64,000 nucleotides of DNA, taken from NCBI RefSeq assembly GCF_014333525.1, contig NZ_JACSCX010000003.1, positions 372,001-436,000 on the forward strand, given 5' to 3'. Under the pieces are notes generated by a model. It was given only the letters and a program-made list of their open reading frames with translations. It made no database searches and was not told where the DNA came from. Origin of the DNA: Hymenobacter puniceus. GTDB taxonomy: Bacteria > Bacteroidota > Bacteroidia > Cytophagales > Hymenobacteraceae. Numbering within the stretch: the first letter of the stretch is position 1; every line of letters starts with the position of its first letter. A program made the position numbers and the translations under genes. Positions 1 through 8,954 of this stretch are shown here, piece by piece.

Positions 1-1
1 T

Positions 2-910
2 GGTTACCGGTTTCCAAGCTTGTTTGAGGGGTTTTCCAACGTGAACAGCGGGCAGGTGAAGCGGATTGGAGGACTGCGCGTAATGTCGGATGGGGTGTTT
101 GAGAACAGCTACCTGCGCAGCTCTATCGACGCCTTCAATACGGCCGTGACGCGCGACCGGAACACCAACGGCCAGACGCAAGCCCAGGCTATTGCGGGCA
201 ACCAGTACCGTCTAATTAAAAATCCCTACACCTACCTTCAGCCCGAGCACATCCGGTCGTTGGAAGCGGGCTACAAAGCGGCATTACTGCCCGGCGGCCG
301 GTTGCTGGCCGATGTGGACTTCTACTACAACACCTACCGCGACTTTATTGCGCAGGTGGAAGCCTACGTGCCCCTCAGTTCCAACGGCCAGGCACTCAGC
401 CCCAGTACGGACCTCAACACCATTGCTACGGCCCTCAACACCCGCGCCGGCCAAGCCCGCTACCGCCTCTGGACTAACTCCCAAAGCCAGGTCTACAACT
501 ACGGCGGCTCCCTCGGGCTGCGCTACGACGTGGCCGGCGGCTACCTGGCCGGCGCCAGCGCCACCTACACCCGCCTCGACCGCACCGAGTCGGGCGACGG
601 ACTGGAGGACGGGTTCAATACGCCGCGCTGGACCTGCAATCTAAGTTTAGGCAATGAGAAGGTCTACCAAAACTTCGGCTTTGGGCTGAACTACCGCTGG
701 CAGGCCCGCTACTATTCCCAAACCTTTCTGGTAACCGGCTACGTGCCCGCCTACAGTACCCTCGACGCCCAACTCAGCTACAGTGTGCCTGAACCCAATC
801 TGCGGTTTAAACTGGGGGCCAGTAATCTGCTCAACCACTACTACACCAGCTACCTCGGGGGCCCCGGCATTGGTGGACTGTACTACCTGCAGCTCACGTA
901 CGGGTTGTAA
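2..910 (+). CDS. TonB-dependent receptor, C-terminal part (5' end outside window)
   Basis: The reading frame is open from the first bases of the window, so the 5' part (signal peptide, plug, early barrel) lies outside. What remains is about 300 residues of outer-membrane beta-barrel: alternating aromatic and polar strands, a 'YRFPSLFEGF' segment typical of the late barrel, and a closing strand ending YYLQLTYGL, with a final hydrophobic residue as BAM substrates usually have. Such receptors import siderophores, metal complexes or glycans using TonB energy. The substrate cannot be inferred without the N-terminus. No gene follows in the same direction for about 560 bases, so it appears to end its transcription unit. 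A codon at 20 could be misread as a start, but the frame continues upstream of it. Confidence 0.85.
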   Translation, partial: GYRFPSLFEGFSNVNSGQVKRIGGLRVMSDGVFENSYLRSSIDAFNTAVTRDRNTNGQTQAQAIAGNQYRLIKNPYTYLQPEHIRSLEAGYKAALLPGGRLLADVDFYYNTYRDFIAQVEAYVPLSSNGQALSPSTDLNTIATALNTRAGQARYRLWTNSQSQVYNYGGSLGLRYDVAGGYLAGASATYTRLDRTESGDGLEDGFNTPRWTCNLSLGNEKVYQNFGFGLNYRWQARYYSQTFLVTGYVPAYSTLDAQLSYSVPEPNLRFKLGASNLLNHYYTSYLGGPGIGGLYYLQLTYGL

Positions 911-1473
911 AGGCGGGGTTGAAAGTTTCCCGGCTTGTGCGTGGCAAAGCCGACATCTGCCTGCCATCCCAGGCATACTCCCAGCATCGTCTGTCATCGT
1001 TCATGAGCTTGGCAGGCCAGCATCCGGTTTTTTAGGCCTGATGCCTTGGCAGCGGCTTTTAGGATAAGCTTATGTTTAGGGAGCCTGAGTGTGCAGAGTG
1101 GACTGCGCCACACACTTGTTAAAGTATCAGCCCTGCACTGCTGAGTTGCATGTGTGGGGAGCGAAGTAAGTTGTGGTGCAGCCAGACGCTGAAATAGCCG
1201 GCATTGGCTACAGGTTATGTTTTGGGGAATATTACGAAAGCCAGAAGCAGGGCAATCCAAAGAGTCAGGTAGACTATTGCTGAAATTTAGAATGAATCTG
1301 CATAGTTGATAAACCAGTCGTAATCCGGCTGTTCAGCGCGGGTGCTTGCTGAATATAGGATTATGAAAGGGCTAAATAGGGATGAAAGTATAACGCAAAT
1401 CATCGGAAGCGCGTAAGCCCAACAGTGTGCTTCTGTAGCTCCGGCAGCCGCTTCATCACCTATATTTTCCCTT
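911..1473. other. Intergenic region, no supported gene
   Basis: About 560 bases between the receptor fragment and the molybdenum oxidoreductase operon. Open frames here on both strands have atypical composition and no recognisable domain. The last 150 bases are richer in A+T and should hold the promoter of the downstream operon, but I see no convincing TTG/TAnnTTTG pair. Confidence 0.5.
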
Positions 1474-2007
1474 ATGACTCAGCAACCTACCAACTCAGCA
1501 GCCACCGCTGGCGAGGTGGCCGCGCCGCCGCCCACTAGCTCGGTTCATCTTTCCATCAATGGCCAGCAGCATACCCTTCAGATTGCTCCCTGGACCACTC
1601 TGCTCGACGCCCTGCGCGAGTATCTGCACCTCACCGGCACCAAAAAAGGCTGCGACCATGGCCAGTGCGGTGCCTGCACCGTGCTGGTAGATGGCAAACG
1701 CATCAATAGCTGCCTTTCGCTGGCCGTGATGCACGAAGGCGAGGAAATCACCACCATCGAAGGCCTGGGCACTCAGGAAAACCTGCACCCGCTGCAGCAG
1801 GCTTTTGTCGACCACGATGCTTTCCAGTGCGGCTACTGCACGCCCGGCCAGATCTGCTCGGCCCAGGGCCTCATCAACGAAGGCCGCGCCCACACGGAAG
1901 CTGAAATTCGGGAGCACATGAGTGGCAACGTCTGCCGGTGTGGGGCTTACGTGGGCATTCTGAATGCCGTGAAGGAAGTGGTAGACACTCAATCTGCGAA
2001 GCAATAA
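1474..2007 (+). CDS. paoA: Aldehyde/xanthine oxidoreductase, 2Fe-2S subunit (PaoA/YagT-like)
   Basis: 177 residues, the small iron-sulfur subunit of a heterotrimeric molybdenum hydroxylase. An N-terminal plant-type ferredoxin domain carries C60, C65, C68 and C80 (CDHGQCGACTV). The C-terminal four-helix [2Fe-2S] domain carries C119, C122, C154 and C156 (CGYCTPGQ, CRCGAY). Together they pass electrons from the molybdenum site to FAD. E. coli PaoA has a Tat signal peptide. Here the first 20 residues are Ala/Pro/Thr-rich with no twin arginine, so this enzyme is probably cytoplasmic. The stop codon overlaps the next gene's ATG by one base (TAATG), so it is the first gene of a tightly coupled operon. 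Family is certain; the physiological substrate (aromatic aldehydes by analogy) is inferred. Confidence 0.93.
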   Translation: MTQQPTNSAATAGEVAAPPPTSSVHLSINGQQHTLQIAPWTTLLDALREYLHLTGTKKGCDHGQCGACTVLVDGKRINSCLSLAVMHEGEEITTIEGLGTQENLHPLQQAFVDHDAFQCGYCTPGQICSAQGLINEGRAHTEAEIREHMSGNVCRCGAYVGILNAVKEVVDTQSAKQ

Positions 2008-3029
2008 TGAACAGTTTCACCTACCACCGCGCAACGGCCGTCGAGGACGCCGTGCGCGACAAAGCCGGGCATAGCCAGTCTGCTTATCTGGGGGGCGGCA
2101 CCAACCTCATCGATTTGATGAAGGAAAACGTGGAACGCCCCACGCACCTGGTCAGCGTTGGCAAGCTGCCTCTGGCCGATATTAACACTCTGCCCGACGG
2201 TGGACTGCGTTTGGGCGCTACTGCCACCAACGCCGACACGGCCTGGAACGAGGACGTGAAAAAACGCTATCCGCTGCTCAACCAGGCCATTCTGGCCGGG
2301 GCCTCGCCGCAGCTACGCAATGCCGCCACCAACGGTGGCAACCTGATGCAGCGCACCCGCTGCTACTACTTCTATGATCTGGCCACGCCCTGCAACAAGC
2401 GGGAACCCGGCTCGGGCTGCTCGGCCATTGGCGGCTACAACCGCGTGTGCGGCATCCTGGGCACCAGCGAAGCCTGCATTGCCACGCACCCAAGTGATAT
2501 GTGCGTGGCCCTGGCAGCCCTGGCCCCTACGGTGCGCGTGAGCGGGCCTAACGGCGAGCGGAGCATTGCCTTCGACGACTTCCACCGCCTGCCCGGCAAC
2601 CAGCCCGAAAAGGACAACACCCTGGAGCCTGGCGAGTTGATTGTCAGCCTGGATTTGCCGGCCAAGGGCTTTGAGAAGAACTTCAGCTACCTCAAGCTGC
2701 GCGACCGAAGCAGCTACGCCTTTGCCCTAATATCGGTGGCGGCGGCGCTGGAGCTGGATGGCAACACCATCACGGACGCCCGCCTGGCGCTGGGCGGCGT
2801 GGCCCACAAGCCCTGGCGCGACCAGGAAGCCGAAAAGCTGCTGAAAGGCCAGCCTGCTACAGCAGAAACCTTTGCCCGCGTAGCCGCGAAAGTGCTGGAA
2901 AACGCGAAAGGCCACGGCTCCAACGACTTCAAGGTGGAGCTGGCCCGCCGCGCCATTGTGCGCGCCCTCAAGCAAGCCGCCGAAGGCTCGCAAACCGCAT
3001 CCGACGTCTTTCTAAACTCGAATCCATGA
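2007..3029 (+). CDS. paoB: Aldehyde/xanthine oxidoreductase, FAD-binding subunit (PaoB/YagS-like)
   Basis: 340 residues. The ATG at 2007 overlaps the upstream stop and fits the family N-terminus (MNSFTYHRA); the frame is open further upstream but only inside the previous gene. The FAD domain shows the GGGTNL pyrophosphate loop near residue 29 and the ATNGGNL segment near 107. Directly after it comes a cysteine-rich insert (RTRCYYFYD, then PCNKREPGSGC; C119, C129, C138, plus C157 in EACIATHPSDM). This insert is characteristic of PaoB-type subunits, which hold an extra [4Fe-4S] cluster, and separates it from ordinary xanthine dehydrogenase medium subunits. Electrons should flow from the 2Fe-2S subunit to FAD here. 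The stop overlaps the next gene's start (ATGA). Confidence 0.93.
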   Translation: MNSFTYHRATAVEDAVRDKAGHSQSAYLGGGTNLIDLMKENVERPTHLVSVGKLPLADINTLPDGGLRLGATATNADTAWNEDVKKRYPLLNQAILAGASPQLRNAATNGGNLMQRTRCYYFYDLATPCNKREPGSGCSAIGGYNRVCGILGTSEACIATHPSDMCVALAALAPTVRVSGPNGERSIAFDDFHRLPGNQPEKDNTLEPGELIVSLDLPAKGFEKNFSYLKLRDRSSYAFALISVAAALELDGNTITDARLALGGVAHKPWRDQEAEKLLKGQPATAETFARVAAKVLENAKGHGSNDFKVELARRAIVRALKQAAEGSQTASDVFLNSNP

Positions 3030-5260
3030 GCACGACCAACCATATTGGCAAGCCCACCAGCCGCGTTGATGGTCCGGCGAAAGTAACCGGCGCGGCTAAG
3101 TACGCGGCCGAGTTCAACTTGCCCAACCTGACGTATGGCTGGGTGGTGAGCAGCCCGATTGCCAAAGGCAAAATCACTAAAATCCACGCCGATGAGGTGC
3201 TGGCGCTGCCCGGCGTGCTCCAGATTTTCTCTCACGAAAACGTGCCGTCGTTGGCCTGGTTCGACAGGAGCTACAAAGACCAAGTGGCGCCCGGCGGCTC
3301 GCCCTTCCGGCCGCTGCACGACGCCGAAATCAAGTTCAGTCAACAGCCGGTAGCGCTGATTGTAGCCGAAAACTTCGAGGTGGCCCGTTATGCCGCTTCT
3401 TTGCTGCGCATCGAGTATCAGGAAGAAAAACACGATACCAACCTCGAAACCAAGCGCGACGAAGGCTTTGAGCCTGGCCGTGGCAAAACCGGCTACATGC
3501 CGCCGCCACCGCCCCGTGGCAACCCCGACAAAGCTTGGGAAGAAGCCCCGCACCGCATGGAGGCCGAGTATGTGCACGGCGCCCAGCACCACAACCCCAT
3601 GGAGCTGTTTTCGACCACCGTGGAGTGGCGCGGCGACAACAAAATCACGGCCTACGACAAAACCCAGGGCGTTTTCAATGTGCAGGACTACCTCACCAAA
3701 ATCTTCGGGTTGAAGAAGGACGACTGCCGCGTGGTAAACGAGTTTCTGGGTGGTGGCTTCGGCGCCGGCTTGCGGCCGCAGTACTCGGTATTTCTGGCCG
3801 TACTAGCGGCGCTGGAGCTGAAACGCTCGGTGCGCGTGACGCTCACGCGCCAGCAGATGTTCAGCTTCGGCCACCGACCCCACACGCTACAGTACCTTAA
3901 GCTGGCCACCAACTCTGATGGCACCCTGGCTGCCCTACAGCACCACGCCCTCCACGAAACCTCGCAGTTCGAGGATTACACCGAAAACGTGGTGAACTGG
4001 AGTGGCATGCTCTACCAGTGCGAGAACGTGAAGCTGGGCTACCAGATTGCCAAGCTCGACACCTACACGCCCCTGGACATGCGCGCGCCTGGCGCCGCTA
4101 CCGGCTCTATCGGGCTGGAAATTGCCATGGACGAAATGGCCTACGAGGCCGGCCTCGACCCGCTGGAATTCCGTTTGCGCAACTACGCCGAGCGGGACCA
4201 GAACCTGGATAAGCCCTTTAGCAGCAAAAAGCTGCGCGACTGTTACCACCAGGGCGCCGCCAAGTTCGGCTGGGAGAAGCGTACCCAGGCCCCGCGCTCC
4301 ATGCGCGACAAAGACGGCAAGCTGGTGGGCTGGGGTGTTGGTGGCGGCGTCTGGGATGCTACCCAGCAGAAGTCGGCGGCCAAAGCCAGCATCACCGCCG
4401 ACGGGCACCTGACGGTATCCAGCGCCTCGGGAGAAAACGGCACCGGCACCTACACCATCATGACGCAGATTGCGGCCGAAACACTGGGCTTGCCCATTGA
4501 GGCCGTGACCTTCAAGCTCGGCGACACCGACCTGCCCGAAGCCCCGCTGCAAGGTGGGTCCTGGACGGCCGCCTCGGTGGGTACCGCTGTGAAGAACACC
4601 TGCGAAGCCCTAGGCGAAAAGCTGCTTAAGCTGGCTCAGAAAATGGACGACTCGCCCCTGAAAGGCGCCAAGCTGGAAGACGTGGAGTTTGTGAGCGGCC
4701 AAATCCGGCTGCGCACCGACGCCAGCCAGTCGGTGGTGCTACGCGACGTGCTGCAGGCCAGCGGCGAAACCAAGGTGGAAGCCGACAGCTCGGCCATGCC
4801 CAACATGGTCAAGCAGAACGGCTATTCCCTGCACTCCCATAACATCGTGTTTGCGGAGGTGAAGGTAGACGAGGAGTTGGGCACCGTGCACGTAACACGG
4901 GTGGTGAATGCCGTGGCCGCCGGCCGCATCCTCAACCTCAAAACTGCCCGCTCCCAGGTATTGGGCTCGGTGGTGTGGGGCATCAGCATGGCCCTGATGG
5001 AGGAAACGGTGATGGACCACAAGTTCGGCCGCTACATGAACCACAACTTCGCCGAGTACCACGTGCCCGTCAACGCCGACATCCACGACATCGACGTGCT
5101 GTTTGTGGAGGAGGAAGACGACATCGTGAACCCGCTGGGCGTGAAGGGCATCGGGGAAGTGGGCATGCTGGGCGTGGCCGCCGCCGTGGCCAACGCCGTG
5201 TACCACGCCACCGGCAAGCGCGTCCGCGACTTACCCGTAATGATTGACAAGCTGCTGTAA
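3026..5260 (+). CDS. paoC: Aldehyde/xanthine oxidoreductase, molybdenum-cofactor subunit (PaoC/YagR-like)
   Basis: 744 residues, the catalytic large subunit. It has the aldehyde oxidase a/b hammerhead domain in the first 130 residues or so, then the molybdopterin-binding domains with the GGGFGAG loop (near residue 245) and a GSIGLE-type segment. The catalytic glutamate is E711 in KGIGEVGM near the C-terminus. Length is close to the roughly 730 residues of E. coli PaoC. The start at 3026 overlaps the FAD subunit by four bases, implying translational coupling. No maturation factor (XdhC/PaoD type) follows: the operon ends in a strong terminator 25 bases on. The enzyme should hydroxylate aldehydes or N-heterocycles; the substrate is unknown. 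Confidence 0.94.
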   Translation: MSTTNHIGKPTSRVDGPAKVTGAAKYAAEFNLPNLTYGWVVSSPIAKGKITKIHADEVLALPGVLQIFSHENVPSLAWFDRSYKDQVAPGGSPFRPLHDAEIKFSQQPVALIVAENFEVARYAASLLRIEYQEEKHDTNLETKRDEGFEPGRGKTGYMPPPPPRGNPDKAWEEAPHRMEAEYVHGAQHHNPMELFSTTVEWRGDNKITAYDKTQGVFNVQDYLTKIFGLKKDDCRVVNEFLGGGFGAGLRPQYSVFLAVLAALELKRSVRVTLTRQQMFSFGHRPHTLQYLKLATNSDGTLAALQHHALHETSQFEDYTENVVNWSGMLYQCENVKLGYQIAKLDTYTPLDMRAPGAATGSIGLEIAMDEMAYEAGLDPLEFRLRNYAERDQNLDKPFSSKKLRDCYHQGAAKFGWEKRTQAPRSMRDKDGKLVGWGVGGGVWDATQQKSAAKASITADGHLTVSSASGENGTGTYTIMTQIAAETLGLPIEAVTFKLGDTDLPEAPLQGGSWTAASVGTAVKNTCEALGEKLLKLAQKMDDSPLKGAKLEDVEFVSGQIRLRTDASQSVVLRDVLQASGETKVEADSSAMPNMVKQNGYSLHSHNIVFAEVKVDEELGTVHVTRVVNAVAAGRILNLKTARSQVLGSVVWGISMALMEETVMDHKFGRYMNHNFAEYHVPVNADIHDIDVLFVEEEDDIVNPLGVKGIGEVGMLGVAAAVANAVYHATGKRVRDLPVMIDKLL

Positions 5261-5283
5261 CCGCCGCCGCTTGCTGTAACGCA

Positions 5284-5322
5284 AACCGCCCCGTAACCGT
5301 GAGGTTGCGGGGCGGTTTTTTT
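5284..5322 (+). terminator. Rho-independent terminator of the Pao-type operon
   Basis: AACCGCCCCG at 5284-5293 pairs with CGGGGCGGTT at 5308-5317, with an inner AACC/GGTT pair, followed by a run of seven T. It lies about 25 bases after the large-subunit stop. Confidence 0.9.
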
Positions 5323-5478
5323 GTGTGGGACTATTTAACTGCTCGAATATGCGTAGTGCGGGATTTTAAGGTGCTTTACTATCAAACCGCCACTTTGTTT
5401 ATTAATTGCACTAAGTTAAAATTTACAGATTTGCCCCGCATTACGTGTATTTATTGTTGCCAGTTTTTTCTTTTTAAT

Positions 5479-5934
5479 CTATTTCAAATTCTTGCATTGT
5501 TTTATAAAAGCTTCTTTCCCATAAGCAGGTGGAACATGGTAAGCAATATATCCATATTCACTTTCCAATAATTCTTTTAATTCACTTAGAACCAGTTCCT
5601 CCTTGATTGAGTCTTGGTACATATTTAATCCGAAAACCAAACTATTGTCTTCAAAGTAGTAAAGAGTTAATGCTCTAAATTCAGATTCAGTTGTCGAACG
5701 AAAACTTGGTCGAAAGAGAATTTTATTTTGACTATCCAAAAAATTAAATAAATCGGATTCTGATTTAAAAAATATTGATGGTTGATTCTCTGCCTGGTTT
5801 GAGTCATTCCAAAATTCAAATTGCCCATCTTGCTTACCCAGCTGATAGCTCCTGTTCAGTAGGTACTTATCAAGTGCTTTTAACACATTCTCTTTTTTTC
5901 GGTTGTTTGCTAATACATATATATATGCATTCAT
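5479..5934 (-). CDS. AT-rich orphan protein of unknown function
   Basis: 151 residues from the ATG at 5934; a TTG at 5988 would add 18 residues but is less likely. I recognise no family. The protein is soluble-looking, with no signal peptide or membrane helix. It is rich in Asn, Lys, Phe, Tyr and Ser, with an acidic helix near the C-terminus (ELKELLESEYG). Base composition is the striking feature: A+T-rich codons throughout, unlike every neighbour. It sits in an AT-rich patch of roughly 680 bases between the Pao terminator and a broken MFS fragment. This points to horizontal acquisition. Small single-domain orphans of this kind include immunity proteins, but nothing here shows that directly. 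Confidence 0.65.
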   Translation of the reverse strand: MNAYIYVLANNRKKENVLKALDKYLLNRSYQLGKQDGQFEFWNDSNQAENQPSIFFKSESDLFNFLDSQNKILFRPSFRSTTESEFRALTLYYFEDNSLVFGLNMYQDSIKEELVLSELKELLESEYGYIAYHVPPAYGKEAFIKQCKNLK

Positions 5935-6042
5935 ATTTTTTGAATTGATGGTAACATTCCTGTTGCCGAAAGTGGATAACACGTCCAAGTTGCGGTTATA
6001 ATTCTACCGCAGGCAATATAAGCTAAACTCCCTACTGCACCA

Positions 6043-6207
6043 CCCGCCTTCCCCGCCACAACGCCCACAGCCCCAGCGCCGGGCCGAGGGCCAGGGGCAG
6101 CAACAGCAGCTGAGGCGGCAGGCGCGGGGCCAGCCAGCCGGTGAGCTGCACGCTGCCGATGGTGAGGGCAAACCCCAGGCAGTTGACGATGGTCAGGGCC
6201 GCGCCGC
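6043..6207 (-). pseudogene. Stranded 3' fragment of an MFS transporter gene
   Basis: This 165-base stretch aligns without gaps to 7703-7867, the 3' end of the intact MFS gene downstream. In 6081-6207 there are only three differences (6088, 6103, 6111). Divergence increases toward 6043. On the minus strand it keeps the MFS reading frame (AALTIVNCLGFALTIG... LGLWALWRGR) and ends in its own TAG at about 6022-6024, with three last codons different from the intact copy. Homology stops abruptly at 6207, within 30 bases of the neighbouring hydrolase stop. It is best read as the leftover C-terminus of a second, mostly deleted MFS paralogue, or a partial duplication. Confidence 0.8.
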
Positions 6208-6233
6208 TGTTCGTTCTGAGGTAGTAACTATGG

Positions 6234-7391
6234 CTAGAGCTTCTTAAGCATCTCGGCGGCGTTGGTATTCTGCGGGTTCAACTCCAATGATTTTTTGTAG
6301 TTGGTGGCGGCTAGCTGCTTGTTACCCGAAACCAGATAGGCTTCGGCCAAGCTGTCGAAGGCGTTGCCGCTTTCGGGGTGCAGGGTGGTGTTGAGCTTGA
6401 ACACTTCCAGCGCCTGCTGCTGGTTGCCTTGGCGCAGCAGGGTGTAGCCCCAGCTGTTCAGGTCGCTTTCCGAGTGGCGGTAGGTGATTTCGCGCTTTTT
6501 GAGGTCGTTGGTAGCAGCTACGGCGTACCGCTGGCTGCGCTGCAGCAACCCCAGGTTTTTCTCTTGGCCGGGAATACGGGTGTAGCCTTGCGCAATGGCA
6601 CTGACTACCAGCGCCGGGTTATCGGCAAAAATGTAGTGGCCGCTGCCGTAAGCTGTAATGCCTTCGCGGTTGGGCTGCGCCGCCACAAACTGCTGATGGC
6701 ACGCTTTCCAGCGCGCCGCATCGGCCGCTATCGGCGAAAAAGGCTGCTCAGCTACCAGGTCGATAACAGGAATGGTGGCGGGAAACGGCGTTTTGCGGAG
6801 CAACGCCACAGTAGCAGGGTAGTTGCTGGTTTGGTAGTAGCGGCCCCGGTGCTCGGTTTTGTTTTTGGCAATATCGGCCTGCATATCGCGCATCATACCA
6901 GCCAGAAACTCATCGGTGGTGTAGCAGGCCGTCATGGCATCCAGCAACACCACCGATTTCACGGCGGCGGGGTTTCGGGCGGCGTAGAGCGTGCTGTAAA
7001 AGCCGCCGTAGGAGTGAGCCACCAGCATCAGCTGCTTACCGTAGCCCAGCTTTTTGAGGCCGGTTTCCAGGGCCATTACGCCTTCCAGCACCCCGTGTTT
7101 GGCATCGTTTAGCTCGCGGGTGTTGGTTTCACTTTTGCCAAACCCGGCCCGGTCGTAGGTGATGAGCGGGGCCCCGGTGATGGTGGCTAGCGGTTGCAGC
7201 AGCTCCTGCCACACCCGGGCATCGTCGCCGCCGCCCGCCTCAAACACAATCGGCACGCCCTGGCCCTTGGTGATAATGAAATGCAGCCGGTAGCCGCCGA
7301 CATCCACTAAGGTATCAAGGGTTTGCGCGTAAGCACCTTGGGTAAATGATAAAATAGCGCTGATAAACAAGATGATGCGTAATAGCTTCAT
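6234..7391 (-). CDS. Exported alpha/beta hydrolase with C-terminal TPR repeats
   Basis: 385 residues. A signal peptide (MKLLRIILFISAILSFTQG, cleavage near AYAQ) is followed by an alpha/beta-hydrolase fold. The nucleophile elbow is AHSYGG (S127) and the oxyanion strand IVFEAGGGDD lies near residue 50. A catalytic His candidate is in SGHYIFADNP near residue 252. The last 75 residues form about two TPR-like helical repeats (LNSWGYTLLRQGN, AFDSLAEAYLVSGN). The architecture suits an exported esterase or peptidase-like hydrolase with a protein-interaction tail, as often seen in Bacteroidota. Substrate unknown. It is a single gene on the minus strand, between the MFS fragment and the intact MFS gene. 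Confidence 0.85.
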   Translation of the reverse strand: MKLLRIILFISAILSFTQGAYAQTLDTLVDVGGYRLHFIITKGQGVPIVFEAGGGDDARVWQELLQPLATITGAPLITYDRAGFGKSETNTRELNDAKHGVLEGVMALETGLKKLGYGKQLMLVAHSYGGFYSTLYAARNPAAVKSVVLLDAMTACYTTDEFLAGMMRDMQADIAKNKTEHRGRYYQTSNYPATVALLRKTPFPATIPVIDLVAEQPFSPIAADAARWKACHQQFVAAQPNREGITAYGSGHYIFADNPALVVSAIAQGYTRIPGQEKNLGLLQRSQRYAVAATNDLKKREITYRHSESDLNSWGYTLLRQGNQQQALEVFKLNTTLHPESGNAFDSLAEAYLVSGNKQLAATNYKKSLELNPQNTNAAEMLKKL

Positions 7392-7688
7392 GAGGTAAAT
7401 GTGAGAAGTGAAATGGAGTTAATAGCAAGTCTATGGATAGCATCTGGCGGCGTCCGGTTGCAAGCAACATACCCGGCAATCCGCCGCCAGCCAAAATAGT
7501 AGTGCCCACCAGCGACAGCAGCTTCGAAACACAACCAGAATACTTGGCAAGAATCGTCGTCAAGGAGCCTCTTTCAATGTCCCAGGCTCCCGAAGGCATT
7601 GCTGCAGTTGGGCTTGGTTTGGAGGGCGAAATAAGCAACCGATTTGCGGAGTGCTAATCCTGTACCCACACCAAGCTAGTAGCGGCTA
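7392..7688. other. Intergenic region, no supported gene
   Basis: About 300 bases between two minus-strand genes. Open frames on both strands cross it (for example minus 7315-7638), but they overlap the hydrolase N-terminus or lack any recognisable domain. I see no clear promoter or hairpin. Confidence 0.45.
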
Positions 7689-8861
7689 TTATACCTCTTT
7701 CGTCCGCCGCCCGCGCCACAGCGCCCACAGCCCCAGCGCCGGGCCGATGGCCAGGGGCAGCAGCAGCAGCGGAGGCGGCAGGCGCGGGGCCAGCCAGCCG
7801 GTGAGCTGCACGCTGCCGATGGTGAGGGCAAACCCCAGGCAGTTGACGATGGTCAGGGCCGCGCCGCGTGATTCGGCGGGAGCGTGCCGGGCCACCAGGG
7901 TGGAGAACATGGGCGAATCAGCCACCACTACCAGCCCCCAGAACGCCAGAAACGCCACCAGCCCCACCACCGAGCCCCCGCCCAGCACCAGCCCCGAAGC
8001 CAGGCAACACGCCCCCGACAGCGCCAGCGCCGTGGTGGCTACCTGCGTAGGACCCAGTCGGCGGGCCAGCAGCCCTGCGCCCACGCAGGCCAGGCTGCCC
8101 CCGCCAATGATGCCGAACGAAAGCAGCGGCACCGGCAGCGCCGACGTCGGGTGCCGCGCCTGAAAGCCAGCCAGCACCACCGGTACAAACGCCCAAAATG
8201 CGTACAGCTCCCACATGTGCCCAAAGTAGCCAAATGCCGCCGCCCGAAACTCCGGCTGCCGGAACCCCGCCAGAAACGCCGTAAAGCGGGGCCGCTGCCC
8301 AGGCCGACGGTAGGGCCCATTGGGTACGAGTAGGAGCATAGTCACCCCGCCCAGCACCGTCAGCGTGGAGGTAGCCCCTGTGACATAGTACCACGGCAGC
8401 TGGCCCGTGAGGCTGCGCAGCAGGTGCGGAAACGCCGTGCCCAGCACCAGCGCCCCCACCAGCCACCCCAACGAGCGACCCAGCCCTTCCTGGTAGTAGT
8501 CGGCCGCTATTTTCATGCCCACCGGGTAGATGCCGGCCAGGAAAAAGCCCGTCAGGAAGCGGCAGGCCAGCAGCCCTTCGGCCCCGAGGCCGTTCAGGTG
8601 CACGCCCAGGTTGGCCGTGGCCGCGGCCAGCGCACTCACAAAAAACACCCGCGAAGGAGAAAAACGGTCGGCCAGAGCGAGCAACGCAAAGAGCAGGGTG
8701 CCGCTGATAAAGCCCAGCTGCACGGCGCTGGTGAGCGAGGCCACAAAGCCGGCCGGCAGCTGAAACCGCGCCGCCAGCTCGGGCGCTACGGCATTGCCGG
8801 CAAACCACAGCGAGGTGCAGCAAAACTGCGCCCCCACAATGGTGGGAAGAATACGGGACAT
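7689..8861 (-). CDS. MFS transporter
   Basis: 390 residues from the ATG at 8861 (MSRILPTIVGAQ). The frame is open to 8954, but a -7-like box (TACTTTCG on the minus strand, 8898-8905) falls inside that extension and favours the shorter start. About twelve hydrophobic segments are visible, with major-facilitator signatures: ALADRFSPSR after the second helix and small-residue packing (GSLACVGAGLLARRLGP) in the second half. It is an inner-membrane secondary transporter of unknown substrate. A 165-base copy of its 3' end lies at 6043-6207. Confidence 0.88.
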   Translation of the reverse strand: MSRILPTIVGAQFCCTSLWFAGNAVAPELAARFQLPAGFVASLTSAVQLGFISGTLLFALLALADRFSPSRVFFVSALAAATANLGVHLNGLGAEGLLACRFLTGFFLAGIYPVGMKIAADYYQEGLGRSLGWLVGALVLGTAFPHLLRSLTGQLPWYYVTGATSTLTVLGGVTMLLLVPNGPYRRPGQRPRFTAFLAGFRQPEFRAAAFGYFGHMWELYAFWAFVPVVLAGFQARHPTSALPVPLLSFGIIGGGSLACVGAGLLARRLGPTQVATTALALSGACCLASGLVLGGGSVVGLVAFLAFWGLVVVADSPMFSTLVARHAPAESRGAALTIVNCLGFALTIGSVQLTGWLAPRLPPPLLLLPLAIGPALGLWALWRGRRTKEV

Positions 8862-8954
8862 GCGAATCGGGTGGGAGAGAGGCAGGCGAGAGAGACGCGA
8901 AAGTACCCAAATCAGCCGACTGGCTTCACCGCCGCGTTTCTTACCTAACATCAT

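Noticed and set aside
994..1260. Minus-strand frame of 88 codons
   Set aside because: No domain and unusual residue mix; no promoter or neighbour supports it.
7315..7638. Minus-strand frame of 107 codons before the hydrolase
   Set aside because: It overlaps the hydrolase signal-peptide region in another frame and has no recognisable content.
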